Translations under genes and position numbers: made by a program | The notes under the pieces: generated by a model | The model's input: the letters and a program-made list of their open reading frames with translations, nothing else | Told to the model about the DNA's origin: nothing | Databases searched by the model: none | From: Methyloprofundus sp. | GTDB lineage: Bacteria > Pseudomonadota > Gammaproteobacteria > Methylococcales > Methylomonadaceae | Reading direction: 5' to 3' | Length of the DNA stretch: 64,000 nucleotides | Assembly: GCA_016592635.1 (NCBI GenBank) | Contig: AP023240.1 | Coordinates: forward strand, 4,133,630-4,197,629 | Shown here: one piece after another, positions 1-8,204 of the stretch | How the letters are laid out: each line of letters begins with the position of its first letter | How positions within the stretch are numbered: position 1 is the stretch's first letter

Positions 1-407
1 AATAAGTAGCTAAGTTTAGCAGCCAAATTAGAATAACTTGGAGTAGTGATCAATAAGCGCCCGCCTTGTTTTAAGACCCGGTTGAATTCTTTAAAGGCTT
101 TTAATTGATCGCTAAAATGTTCAATACCTTCTTGGCAAATAAGCATGTCAGCAGTTTTATCATCTAATGGAATATTATCGGCTATATTTGCTCGTTCGCA
201 TTGAACACCTTTCAGCATGAAATACTCAGGAAACAGGTCAAAAGGTCTCACTTCTGCACCTAAATTTTTCAGTATTTCAGAGGTTGCACCTGTGCCTGCC
301 GGTGCATCTACTATGATTTTAGCAACGAGTTCAGTTTTAATGCTTTGCAGATATTGATTAACATAATATTTAATGCTTTTGGGGTTGTTGATGTGCTCAT
401 CTAACAT
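1..407 (-). CDS. class I SAM-dependent methyltransferase (partial, C-terminus outside window)
   Basis: Reading leftwards from the ATG at 405-407, about 135 residues are visible before the window edge; the C-terminal part is missing. The start of the Rossmann fold shows VDAPAGTGATSEIL near residues 33-46, a motif I glycine loop for S-adenosylmethionine. Later come an acidic strand end (PFDLFPEY), a DxxICxEGIEH stretch and the EFNRVLKQGGRLLITTP segment typical of UbiE/Methyltransf_11 proteins. The substrate cannot be told. The gene lies 46 bp downstream of nadE on the same strand, so the two may be co-transcribed. The methyltransferase call is secure; the specificity is not. Confidence 0.8.
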   Translation of the reverse strand, partial: MLDEHINNPKSIKYYVNQYLQSIKTELVAKIIVDAPAGTGATSEILKNLGAEVRPFDLFPEYFMLKGVQCERANIADNIPLDDKTADMLICQEGIEHFSDQLKAFKEFNRVLKQGGRLLITTPSYSNLAAKLSYL

Positions 408-453
408 GGTATTTCCTTAATGACAGCGTTTATAAAATTACCTGCTTTATCGA

Positions 454-1287
454 CTACTCGTATAAAGTAGGTATCGCCAAGCGTTTATGTTGTGTTTTTT
501 GGTAAGTCGCTATAATCAATTGCTGTAACTCCTCGGTAACAGTCTTACCCTCCAGAAAATCATCCAGCTGATCATAGCTAAGCCCTAAAGCGGCTTCATC
601 GGTTTTACCTGGTTCTAGGTCTTCCAAATCTGCAGTGGGGGCTTTTTCTATTAATAATTTGGGCGCACCTAAATATCTGGCAAGTTGCCTAACTTGGCGT
701 TTATTTAAGCCAAATAAGGGAGCTAAATCACAAGCACCGTCGCCCCACTTGGTAAAAAATCCGGTTATATTCTCTGCAGAATGGTCGGTACCTATTACTA
801 AAGCACCCACCAAGCCTGCCAATTCATATTGTGCTGTCATACGTACTCTAGCTTTTACATTACCTTTGTGAAAGTCAGCATGCTTAGCTGAATGAGTGCT
901 TAACAAGCTTTGCTGTAATGTTTGCATTGTTTCGGCATGTATTGCATCAACACCTGCATGGATATTAATGACAACATTTTGACTCGGCTGAATAAACTCT
1001 AAGGCTAATTGGGCATCACTTTCATCAGCTTGTACTTTATAAGGCAAGCGAACAGCTATAAATTGATAGTCAGCATCTGGGTCATTTTGATTTAATTGCT
1101 CAATAGCCAATTGTGCCAGACGACCGCAGGTTGTTGAGTCGACCCCACCACTGATACCTAATACCAGTTTATTAAGCTTTGCTTGTTTGAGTTGTGATTT
1201 TATAAACTCTATGCGACGCTGACTTTCAAATTCGGGGTCTATTTGCGGTAAAACATGCATTTCTTTAATGATGGATTCTTGGTTCAT
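454..1287 (-). CDS. nadE: NH3-dependent NAD+ synthetase NadE
   Basis: NadE makes NAD+ from deamido-NAD+, ATP and ammonia in the cytoplasm, the last step of NAD synthesis. The 277-residue product has the N-type ATP pyrophosphatase P-loop SGGVDS near residue 46 and the TDHSAENITGFFTKWGDGACD region that binds the adenylated intermediate. Length matches the short ammonia-using bacterial form, with no glutaminase domain. I chose the ATG at 1285-1287 (MNQESII) because it aligns with the usual NadE start; a TTG two codons upstream would add only two residues. It is divergent from apaG, with about 155 bp between them. Identification is firm. Confidence 0.95.
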   Translation of the reverse strand: MNQESIIKEMHVLPQIDPEFESQRRIEFIKSQLKQAKLNKLVLGISGGVDSTTCGRLAQLAIEQLNQNDPDADYQFIAVRLPYKVQADESDAQLALEFIQPSQNVVINIHAGVDAIHAETMQTLQQSLLSTHSAKHADFHKGNVKARVRMTAQYELAGLVGALVIGTDHSAENITGFFTKWGDGACDLAPLFGLNKRQVRQLARYLGAPKLLIEKAPTADLEDLEPGKTDEAALGLSYDQLDDFLEGKTVTEELQQLIIATYQKTQHKRLAIPTLYE

Positions 1288-1442
1288 AAGCAAAGTGTCT
1301 TTTATTACAAAGTGTTGTGGTATTAATGAAGCTAAAAACTTGCTGAGTGCACAGCTTATTATTAATTGTATCTAAGTTTATGGCTATAAATGATAAAATA
1401 TTTATATGTTTATCACCCCTGTCTTGGTCTCAGAGTATCTGT

Positions 1443-1820
1443 ATGAGCGAAAAAAATAAAATTTTAGTCGAAGTTCAATCTCGGTATATAGAAGAGCAAT
1501 CTAAACCGAGTGCCAATAAATATGCTTTTGCTTATACCATTACCATCACAAATATTGGTGGGATAGCGGCAACTTTATTGAGCCGACACTGGCTGATTAC
1601 CGATTCGAATGGCGGCATAGAAGAGGTGCGCGGTGATGGGGTGATTGGCAAAACACCTTTTTTAAAACCTGGAGAAGCCTTTACCTATACGAGCGGTGCA
1701 ATGTTAAAGACCTCTGTTGGGGTGATGGCAGGGAAATATATTATGCTGGCTGAAAGTGGTGAAAATTTTGATGCACCTATCCCACAATTTACTTTATCAA
1801 TTCCTAGAACCTTACATTAG
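1443..1820 (+). CDS. apaG: ApaG (Co2+/Mg2+ efflux-associated protein)
   Basis: A 125-residue ApaG-domain protein: a single fibronectin-III-like beta sandwich with the characteristic YAYTITITN, RHWLITD, GVIGKTPFLKPGEAFTYTSG and PIPQFTLSIPR segments. ApaG is linked genetically to cobalt/magnesium resistance, but its molecular role is unclear. The ATG at 1443 gives the normal family length. An upstream in-frame extension to 1347 is possible but would add 32 residues that family members lack. It ends 2 bp before apaH, the conserved gammaproteobacterial pairing, so the two are almost certainly one transcript. Confidence 0.95.
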   Translation: MSEKNKILVEVQSRYIEEQSKPSANKYAFAYTITITNIGGIAATLLSRHWLITDSNGGIEEVRGDGVIGKTPFLKPGEAFTYTSGAMLKTSVGVMAGKYIMLAESGENFDAPIPQFTLSIPRTLH

Positions 1821-1822
1821 TT

Positions 1823-2647
1823 ATGGCAATTTATGCGATTGGTGATATTCAAGGCTGCTATGATGACTTGCGGCGCTTATTGCAAAAAATTGAATTTAAT
1901 AAAAAAAAGGATCAACTTTGGTTTGTCGGTGATTTAGTCAATCGAGGGCCGAAATCATTAGAAACTTTACGCTTTATTAAATCGCTTGGTGATGCTGCGG
2001 TAACTGTTCTGGGTAACCATGATTTACATTTGCTTGCGGTAGCTTATGACTTATCACCTGTACGTGGTAAAGATACTTTACAAGCTATTTTGCAAGCAGA
2101 GGATAAGGATGAATTATTAGACTGGTTAAGGTCTAGGCCGTTATTGCATTACAATGATGATTTTTGTTTATTGCATGCTGGGTTGCCACCGCAATGGGAT
2201 TTTAGCCTAGCAAAAAAAATGGCAGCTAAAGTAGAAAAGCAATTACGTGGCTCGCATTATTTAAAGTTTTTTAAAACTATGTATGGCAATGAACCTGATC
2301 AATGGAGTGAAAAATTATCTGAGCAAGAACAATTACGTTTTACGGTCAATTGTTTTACTCGTATGCGCTTTTGTGATGCACAAGGCCGTTTAGATTTTCA
2401 TCATAATGGCAAACTAGGCAGCCAACCTGAGCATTTAATGCCTTGGTTTACTGCCCCTAATAGGAAAAGCTCCGCTTTAAAGATTATTTTTGGACACTGG
2501 TCGGCAATTGGCTATCATGAGGCGCAACAATGCTATGCTATTGATACGGGTTGTTTATGGGGCGGGCAATTGACGGCTTTAAAACTAGGCAAAAAAATGC
2601 AACGTATTAGTATAGACTGTGAGGGCTACCACAAGCCGAATAAATAA
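1823..2647 (+). CDS. apaH: symmetrical bis(5'-nucleosyl)-tetraphosphatase ApaH
   Basis: ApaH cleaves diadenosine tetraphosphate to two ADP and also decaps Np4-capped RNA in enterics. The 274-residue protein has the metallophosphatase motifs in order: GDIQGCYDDLRRLL (residues 7-20), GDLVNRGP (35-42), GNHDLH (about 67-72), LLHAGLPP (about 117-124) and a late FGHWSA with AIDTGCLWGG. All predicted metal ligands are present. It starts 2 bp after apaG and is followed, 32 bp on, by the YfiR-like gene, so readthrough into the signalling operon is possible. Confidence 0.96.
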   Translation: MAIYAIGDIQGCYDDLRRLLQKIEFNKKKDQLWFVGDLVNRGPKSLETLRFIKSLGDAAVTVLGNHDLHLLAVAYDLSPVRGKDTLQAILQAEDKDELLDWLRSRPLLHYNDDFCLLHAGLPPQWDFSLAKKMAAKVEKQLRGSHYLKFFKTMYGNEPDQWSEKLSEQEQLRFTVNCFTRMRFCDAQGRLDFHHNGKLGSQPEHLMPWFTAPNRKSSALKIIFGHWSAIGYHEAQQCYAIDTGCLWGGQLTALKLGKKMQRISIDCEGYHKPNK

Positions 2648-2668
2648 TATGATGATATATTTTACCCT

Positions 2669-2674
2669 AAGGAG
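2669..2674 (+). promoter_or_regulatory. Shine-Dalgarno AAGGAG that fixes an ATT start
   Basis: A perfect AAGGAG lies 5 nt upstream of the ATT codon at 2680-2682. No ATG, GTG or TTG lies at a usable distance from it. Translation from this ATT gives a complete signal peptide, whereas the next possible start (TTG at 2722) would cut the signal peptide in half and has no ribosome-binding site. This is the main support for the unusual initiator. Confidence 0.65.
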
Positions 2675-2679
2675 CAGCT

Positions 2680-3246
2680 ATTAAACCCTCGTTCCTCAGT
2701 AAATTTTTAAATATAAGCTTATTGGTACTGTTTGTATTGAGTACCAGTAGTGGCGTTAAAGCAGGCTCTCTTAAAGATCAGCCTGCTTTAACGGCAGCGA
2801 CCCTTAATTTTGCACGTTTAACTCATTGGCCTACTGTTGATATTAAGACTAACGCGGCAACATTTAACTTATGCGTTATTGGCACTAATGTAGTGCAACA
2901 ATCTTTTACAAACATTAATCACGACATTGTCAATCATAAAATGATACGGGTATTAAACCGGTCTTATTTGCAGGATTTATCTGAGTGCCACTTAGTGTAT
3001 ATTAGTGGCCTAAAACGCACTGTATTAATACAAGTATTATTAAAGCTTAAAAATAAGCCTGTATTAACGATTGGAGAAGGGTTTGCATTCATTCAAGTAG
3101 GTGGCATGGTTGGCCTTGAATTAGTACAAGATGAAATGCAGCTAAATATTAATTTGGTGACTATTAATCAAGCAAGCTTAGTTGTTAGTTCCAGACTTTT
3201 AAAGCTTGGGAAAATTTTTAGTTTCCCCTACCTCAGAGCTAAGTAG
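2680..3246 (+). CDS. YfiR-like periplasmic regulator (DUF4154), apparent ATT start
   Basis: YfiR-family proteins sit in the periplasm and restrain a membrane partner with a CHASE8-type sensor, usually the diguanylate cyclase YfiN. From the ATT at 2680 the product is 188 residues and begins with a clear Sec signal (MKPSFLSKFLNI, hydrophobic LLVLFVLSTSS, cleavage after KA at about residue 28). The mature part shows the YfiR pattern: WP near the start, LCVIG, then LSECHLVYIS, PVLTIGEGFAFIQVGGMVGL and a C-terminal LLKLGKI. It is followed after 19 bp by a CHASE8-type hybrid kinase, its likely partner. The family is well supported; the start codon is inferred. Confidence 0.8.
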   Translation: MKPSFLSKFLNISLLVLFVLSTSSGVKAGSLKDQPALTAATLNFARLTHWPTVDIKTNAATFNLCVIGTNVVQQSFTNINHDIVNHKMIRVLNRSYLQDLSECHLVYISGLKRTVLIQVLLKLKNKPVLTIGEGFAFIQVGGMVGLELVQDEMQLNINLVTINQASLVVSSRLLKLGKIFSFPYLRAK

Positions 3247-3265
3247 TTAAGGAAGTATTAAGCTT

Positions 3266-6004
3266 ATGTTTCGGTTTAAAAACGCTTCAATTGGTAAAAA
3301 ATTACGTTTGTTACTCAGCATGAGTATTTTATTTATGCTGTTGGTAGCGAGTAGTTTGTTAACTGTTAATTCTTACTATGCTAATAAATCTATTTTAACG
3401 AATGAAGTCAATGCATTAGCAAAAGTAACGTCTCTTGTGATTACCCCTTCGTTAATGTTTAGTAACTCTGATGATGCGCGGCAGACACTCAGTACTCTTA
3501 AAGCGCATAAAAATATTGTTTATGCGGCCGTGATGCAATTAAATAAAACAACGACTTTTGCTGTTTTTCAACGCAAAGGACATTGGCAATTACCTGAAAA
3601 TAAAATACAGTTATTTGATAATTGTCATGGCTATCAATTTACTCTTACCCACCTGAAAGTATGTAAACCACTAATATTAGATAATATTTACTATGGAAAG
3701 TTTTTATTAGTCGTCAGTTTATATGATATTTATCAGCGAACCTTAAAAGAATTGGGTTTTGCGTTATTGGGCTTACTATTAGCCTCTTGGTTAATTTTTG
3801 TCATTATGGGGCGCTTTGCCCGAAAATTAACCAAGCCCATTTTAGAGTTACTAGTGATTAGTGAACAAGTCAGTCTTTCAGGGCATTATAATCGGCGGGC
3901 AACGATTACATCTGACGATGAAATTGGGCGCTTAGGGAGTGCTTTTAATCTTATGTTGGAAAGGATTGAAAGCTGGAATAATACCTTGCTAGAACAAAAG
4001 GAAACGCTTGAAGACTTAGTACAAGAGCGTACTTTAGAAAAAAATAAGGCACTCGTCTTGGCCAATCAAGCACAAAAAGCCAATATTGCTAAATCTGATT
4101 TTTTGTCAGTGATGAGTCATGAGATCCGTACACCGCTGAATGCTATTATTGGATTCTCGGAGCTTATTAAAGAAACACGCTTGAATGAGGAGCAAGAAGA
4201 GTATATTACGATTATTAATCAGTCTGGAAATTCATTATTAACCCAAATTAATGATATTTTAGATTTTTCTAAAATTGAAGCGGGAAAAATGCAGTTGGAC
4301 CAAGTTTGGTTTGATGTGTATGAGCTCTTGATTACTGTTTTAGCAACCAATCGCTATGAAATTAATCGTAAAGCACTACAATTACAGTATGAGATCCCTA
4401 AAGATTTACCGCGCTATTTATATGGTGATGAACAAAAAATAAAGCAGATCTTATATAATTTATTAAATAATGCCGTTAAATTTACTAAGCAAGGCACAAT
4501 CAGTTTAAGAGTTAAGTTTGAAACAAGTTCCTCTACTGAGTGTGTTATCGCTTTTTCTATTAAGGATACTGGTATCGGTATTTCAGCTGATAAACAGGCG
4601 CAGCTTTTTGCTCCTTTTACGCAAGCTGATGTATCTAATACTCGCAATTATGGTGGAACGGGCCTAGGCTTAGCGATTGTAAAAAAAATGGTGGTTTTGT
4701 TAGAGGGAGATATTCATTTACGTAGTTCTGAGGGAGTAGGAACTAAGTTTTTATTACGCATCCCTTTAGCCTTAAATGCACCTGAAACAGAAAAAGACCA
4801 GTTAAAACCTATTTTTATTGCATTATTTGCCAATGATTTGAATGCTAATTTATTAATTCAGTTAGTAAATTTAGGTTACTCTGTTGAACTTGTCGATACT
4901 AATAAAAGACAAGTATTACGCCAGCAGCCTAATTTAGTACAGCAATATCAATTATTGTTATTTGCACCTAGTGCGTTACAGGATGCTTTGTTTTGGAGTG
5001 AGTATAATTTTAGCCATAAACAAAAAGTAGCGGCCGCTTACTTTTTAGGTAATGCCGAGATGGAGCATAGCTTATCAGGCATGTCATCTATTAACCCTAG
5101 TAATGATGCGCTAGAGATAGTAGAACAAATTAATAGGTTGGCAAAGACGAGTCATTTTATTAAGGAAAAACAAATAGAAAGTGCGGCGACTGTACTTATT
5201 GTTGAGGATAACCCCGTCAATTTATTAATGGTGCAGAATATACTTAAACAAACAGGATTACATATCTTATCGGCAACCGATGGTAAGCAAGCGGTCAATA
5301 TCTTTAAAGATAATAATATTAACTTGATTTTAATGGATTGCCAGATGCCGATAATGGATGGTTTTGTAGCGACTAAGCAAATACGCCGTATAGAAGTGAC
5401 CCGAGCAACTCGCATTCCGGTTATTGCATTGACTGCAAATGCCTTTACTGAAAATCGACAATCTTGCATTGCAGCAGGAATGGATGACTTTTTAAGTAAG
5501 CCTTTTAAGAAAGCGCAACTGCTGGATTTAGTTGAACGTTGGCTAAGCAATACACAGTCAGAGCCAAAACAAGTCGAAAAATCTGAAGTAGAGCAAATGA
5601 CAGTAAGTCATCATGCGATGCAAAATGCATTAGATGTCACGATAATGCAAGAATTAAAGGATATGGATGATACGGGCTCCAATGCATTTATTGCACAAAT
5701 TACGGATACTTATTTTGCTAATGCGGAGCAGCTTATGCAAAAAATTGAGCAGGCTTTTGCGGAAGGCTCTCTTGCTACCATTGCAAAAAGTGCGCATCAA
5801 TTAAAATCGAGTAGTAGTAATGTCGCGGCACTAGCTTTGTCAGAATTATTTAATCAATTAGAACTTATTGCCAAACAAGGCGATCACCAGAAAGCCGTCT
5901 TATTATGGGATGATATTATTAAAGAGTATCATGTCGTTGATATGGCTTATAAACAATTTTTTGGTGCTGAAACAGCAGGGAACCAGCAATATGAATCACT
6001 ATAA
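3266..6004 (+). CDS. hybrid sensor histidine kinase: CHASE8-type sensor, HAMP, HisKA, HATPase, REC, HPt
   Basis: A 912-residue inner-membrane kinase. Membrane segments at about 13-34 and 163-181 flank a 130-residue periplasmic domain of the CHASE8 kind found in YfiN (NEVNALAKV, LMFSNSDDARQTL). HAMP follows at about 182-235. HisKA carries the phosphorylated His285 in MSHEIRTPLNA, and the ATPase has the N, G1 and G2 boxes (NLLNNAVKFT, DTGIGIS, GTGLGLAI). A degenerate region spans about 510-640, then REC with acceptor Asp691 (LILMDCQMPIMDG) and a C-terminal HPt with His844 (AHQLKSSSSN). It can run a full internal phosphorelay. It overlaps the next gene by 14 bp, suggesting that the REC-GGDEF-EAL protein is its output and the upstream YfiR protein its periplasmic regulator. 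Confidence 0.93.
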   Translation: MFRFKNASIGKKLRLLLSMSILFMLLVASSLLTVNSYYANKSILTNEVNALAKVTSLVITPSLMFSNSDDARQTLSTLKAHKNIVYAAVMQLNKTTTFAVFQRKGHWQLPENKIQLFDNCHGYQFTLTHLKVCKPLILDNIYYGKFLLVVSLYDIYQRTLKELGFALLGLLLASWLIFVIMGRFARKLTKPILELLVISEQVSLSGHYNRRATITSDDEIGRLGSAFNLMLERIESWNNTLLEQKETLEDLVQERTLEKNKALVLANQAQKANIAKSDFLSVMSHEIRTPLNAIIGFSELIKETRLNEEQEEYITIINQSGNSLLTQINDILDFSKIEAGKMQLDQVWFDVYELLITVLATNRYEINRKALQLQYEIPKDLPRYLYGDEQKIKQILYNLLNNAVKFTKQGTISLRVKFETSSSTECVIAFSIKDTGIGISADKQAQLFAPFTQADVSNTRNYGGTGLGLAIVKKMVVLLEGDIHLRSSEGVGTKFLLRIPLALNAPETEKDQLKPIFIALFANDLNANLLIQLVNLGYSVELVDTNKRQVLRQQPNLVQQYQLLLFAPSALQDALFWSEYNFSHKQKVAAAYFLGNAEMEHSLSGMSSINPSNDALEIVEQINRLAKTSHFIKEKQIESAATVLIVEDNPVNLLMVQNILKQTGLHILSATDGKQAVNIFKDNNINLILMDCQMPIMDGFVATKQIRRIEVTRATRIPVIALTANAFTENRQSCIAAGMDDFLSKPFKKAQLLDLVERWLSNTQSEPKQVEKSEVEQMTVSHHAMQNALDVTIMQELKDMDDTGSNAFIAQITDTYFANAEQLMQKIEQAFAEGSLATIAKSAHQLKSSSSNVAALALSELFNQLELIAKQGDHQKAVLLWDDIIKEYHVVDMAYKQFFGAETAGNQQYESL

Positions 6005-8159
6005 AATATTAATTATTGATGATGACCCTACATTATGCCTGATTGCTGAGAAAAAATTATCTGCCTATGGTTATCAGGTGGTAACAGCGATGACAGGGCT
6101 GCAAGGCATTCAAAGCACATTGGAGCTTATGCCTGATTTATTGTTACTGGATTATGAGTTACCTGACATGAGCGGCCTAGAAGTATGCCGACAATTACGT
6201 AATCATACCAGTAGTGTTGATAAGCCCATTTTATTTATTGCAGGTAAAAATGATTATCAATCGATAGAAAGTGCCTTTCAGGCGGGGGCGACAGACTTTT
6301 CTAGTAAGCCATTAAACTGGACTATTTTGAATTATCGGATTCAATATATGTTACGCACCCATGAGCTTTATTTATCATTGCTATCTAGTGAGGCGCGACT
6401 GACCAAGGCACAAAAAATTGCTAAAATTGCGAACTGGGAATATAGCGACAGTGATAAATCCTTTAAATGTTCTGATACCCTTTATGATATTTTAGAAATT
6501 GATAAGCTAGCGGATAAAACTTTAATTTGTGAGAAATTTCTGGCTCATGTACCAGCAGAAGATAAAGAATTAGTGCAACAGGCACTTACTAACTGCATAG
6601 AGAACAAGGTTAGTTTTGAAATAGAGCATGCCATACTGACTAATAAAGGTAATAAAAAAATTATCTCCCATATTGGTAATGTCATTCAAAATGAGGCTAG
6701 TGATACCGTTGATTGTATTGGTACTTTACAAGATATTACCGAACGGCGACAGACTGAAAATCAAATTAGAACGCTGGCCTATTATGATTCATTAACAGGA
6801 CTAATGAATCGCGAAGCGTTTTTATCAGTATTGGATGAAACCTTAAATAATTATCAACGTAATAACTTGCTTTCAGCGTTGTTATTTATTGATTTAGATG
6901 ATTTTAAACGGGTTAATGATACCTTGGGTCATAATGCAGGTGATTTATTACTCTGTGAAATTGCACAACGATTATCCAGTTGTGTGCGCATAGCTGAGCA
7001 ATCTGAAGAATATATCATTAAATATCAACCACAAATGCAAAGCTTGCAGTCTGATGCAGTATTTCGGGTAAACCCTATTGAGGTTAATCGCTTTAACCTT
7101 GGTCGTTTAGGCGGGGATGAGTTTACGGTTTTCTTAGGTAATATTATTAGTAAACAGTTGGTTATAAGCGTTGCTAACAGGTTACTAGCCTCTTTAGAGC
7201 AACCTTTTTTACTTGATGGGCATGAACTTTATGTCACTTTTAGTATAGGTATTGCATTAGCACCAGATGATGGTACCAGTATCCATAATTTGTTAAAAAA
7301 TGCGGACACGGCCATGTATAGTGCCAAAGCAAAAGGTAAAAATAATTTTCAATTTTATACTCCAGAACTAAGCAACCGTTCACTCTATCGCTTGGCAATG
7401 GAATCTGATTTACGTAATGCAATTGCTAATAATGAATTGTTTTTGGTGTATCAGCCACAGTTTAATTTACAAACTGGCAAGATGGTGGGTGCAGAAGCCT
7501 TGCTGCGTTGGAAACATAAAAGCAAAGGTGAGATTATGCCGAATGAATTTATTCCTTTGGCTGAACAGACAGGCTTAATTTTAGCAATTGGTAGTTGGGT
7601 GTTTGAGCAGTTTAGTGAAACATTACACACCTGGAAACAGCAAGGGCTAATGCCTGAGACATTTAAATTAGCTTTAAATGTTAGTTCTTTACAGTTTCAT
7701 CAAGTGGATATGATGCAAAAAGTCAGGACTTTTTTTGCCGACCAAGAGCTTAATAAATACGTTGAATTTGAATTAACCGAGTCGGTCATGATGACTAATG
7801 CTGAAGCAAACCTCAGTAAATTAAATGAATTGGTTGCGCATAACATCAGTCTTGCAGTAGATGATTTTGGTACAGGCTATTCCTCGCTTAGTTATTTACA
7901 TAGCTTTCCGGTAAATACTGTTAAAATTGACCGTTCATTTATTTCTAATATGGAAAATGATGGTCAAATTAATATTGTTAAAGCCGTTATTGCCATGGCA
8001 CATGGCATGGAAATTCAGGTTGTTGCTGAAGGCATAGAAAACCAGTGGCAACTTGACTTTTTAAAAGCAGAAGGCTGTGATACCGGCCAAGGCTTCTTCT
8101 TTGCCAAACCCATGAGCACAGAAAAATTTACCCAATTATTGCAACAGGAATTATTGTAA
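5991..8159 (+). CDS. response regulator with REC-PAS-GGDEF-EAL (c-di-GMP metabolism)
   Basis: A 722-residue cytoplasmic protein, started at the ATG 5991 inside the end of the kinase gene because IIDDDP then lies at the normal REC position. REC has acceptor Asp54 (LLLLDYELPDMSG). A PAS/PAC region ends in IGTLQDITERRQ. The cyclase domain has intact GGDEF at 374-378 but carries an extra stretch of roughly 30 residues between the GHNAGD motif and GGDEF, and it lacks the RxxD product-inhibition site. EAL starts at 502 (GAEALLRWKH) with ALNVSS, LTES, DDFGTGYSSL, KIDRSF, AEGIE and GQGFFFAKP all present, so phosphodiesterase activity is likely. The net direction of activity cannot be told. Confidence 0.93.
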   Translation: MNHYKILIIDDDPTLCLIAEKKLSAYGYQVVTAMTGLQGIQSTLELMPDLLLLDYELPDMSGLEVCRQLRNHTSSVDKPILFIAGKNDYQSIESAFQAGATDFSSKPLNWTILNYRIQYMLRTHELYLSLLSSEARLTKAQKIAKIANWEYSDSDKSFKCSDTLYDILEIDKLADKTLICEKFLAHVPAEDKELVQQALTNCIENKVSFEIEHAILTNKGNKKIISHIGNVIQNEASDTVDCIGTLQDITERRQTENQIRTLAYYDSLTGLMNREAFLSVLDETLNNYQRNNLLSALLFIDLDDFKRVNDTLGHNAGDLLLCEIAQRLSSCVRIAEQSEEYIIKYQPQMQSLQSDAVFRVNPIEVNRFNLGRLGGDEFTVFLGNIISKQLVISVANRLLASLEQPFLLDGHELYVTFSIGIALAPDDGTSIHNLLKNADTAMYSAKAKGKNNFQFYTPELSNRSLYRLAMESDLRNAIANNELFLVYQPQFNLQTGKMVGAEALLRWKHKSKGEIMPNEFIPLAEQTGLILAIGSWVFEQFSETLHTWKQQGLMPETFKLALNVSSLQFHQVDMMQKVRTFFADQELNKYVEFELTESVMMTNAEANLSKLNELVAHNISLAVDDFGTGYSSLSYLHSFPVNTVKIDRSFISNMENDGQINIVKAVIAMAHGMEIQVVAEGIENQWQLDFLKAEGCDTGQGFFFAKPMSTEKFTQLLQQELL

Positions 8160-8204
8160 TAATTTGAAGTACTCCAATTTAAGAATCAATAATAGAGATC
8201 AAAG

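Noticed and set aside
5152..5550. Minus-strand frame of 132 codons
   Set aside because: Antisense to the receiver domain of the hybrid kinase, whose motifs are intact.
8160..8204. Possible FNR or NsrR site before the Hcp-like gene
   Set aside because: TTTGAAGTACTCCAA resembles an FNR site only at one half; not enough to call.
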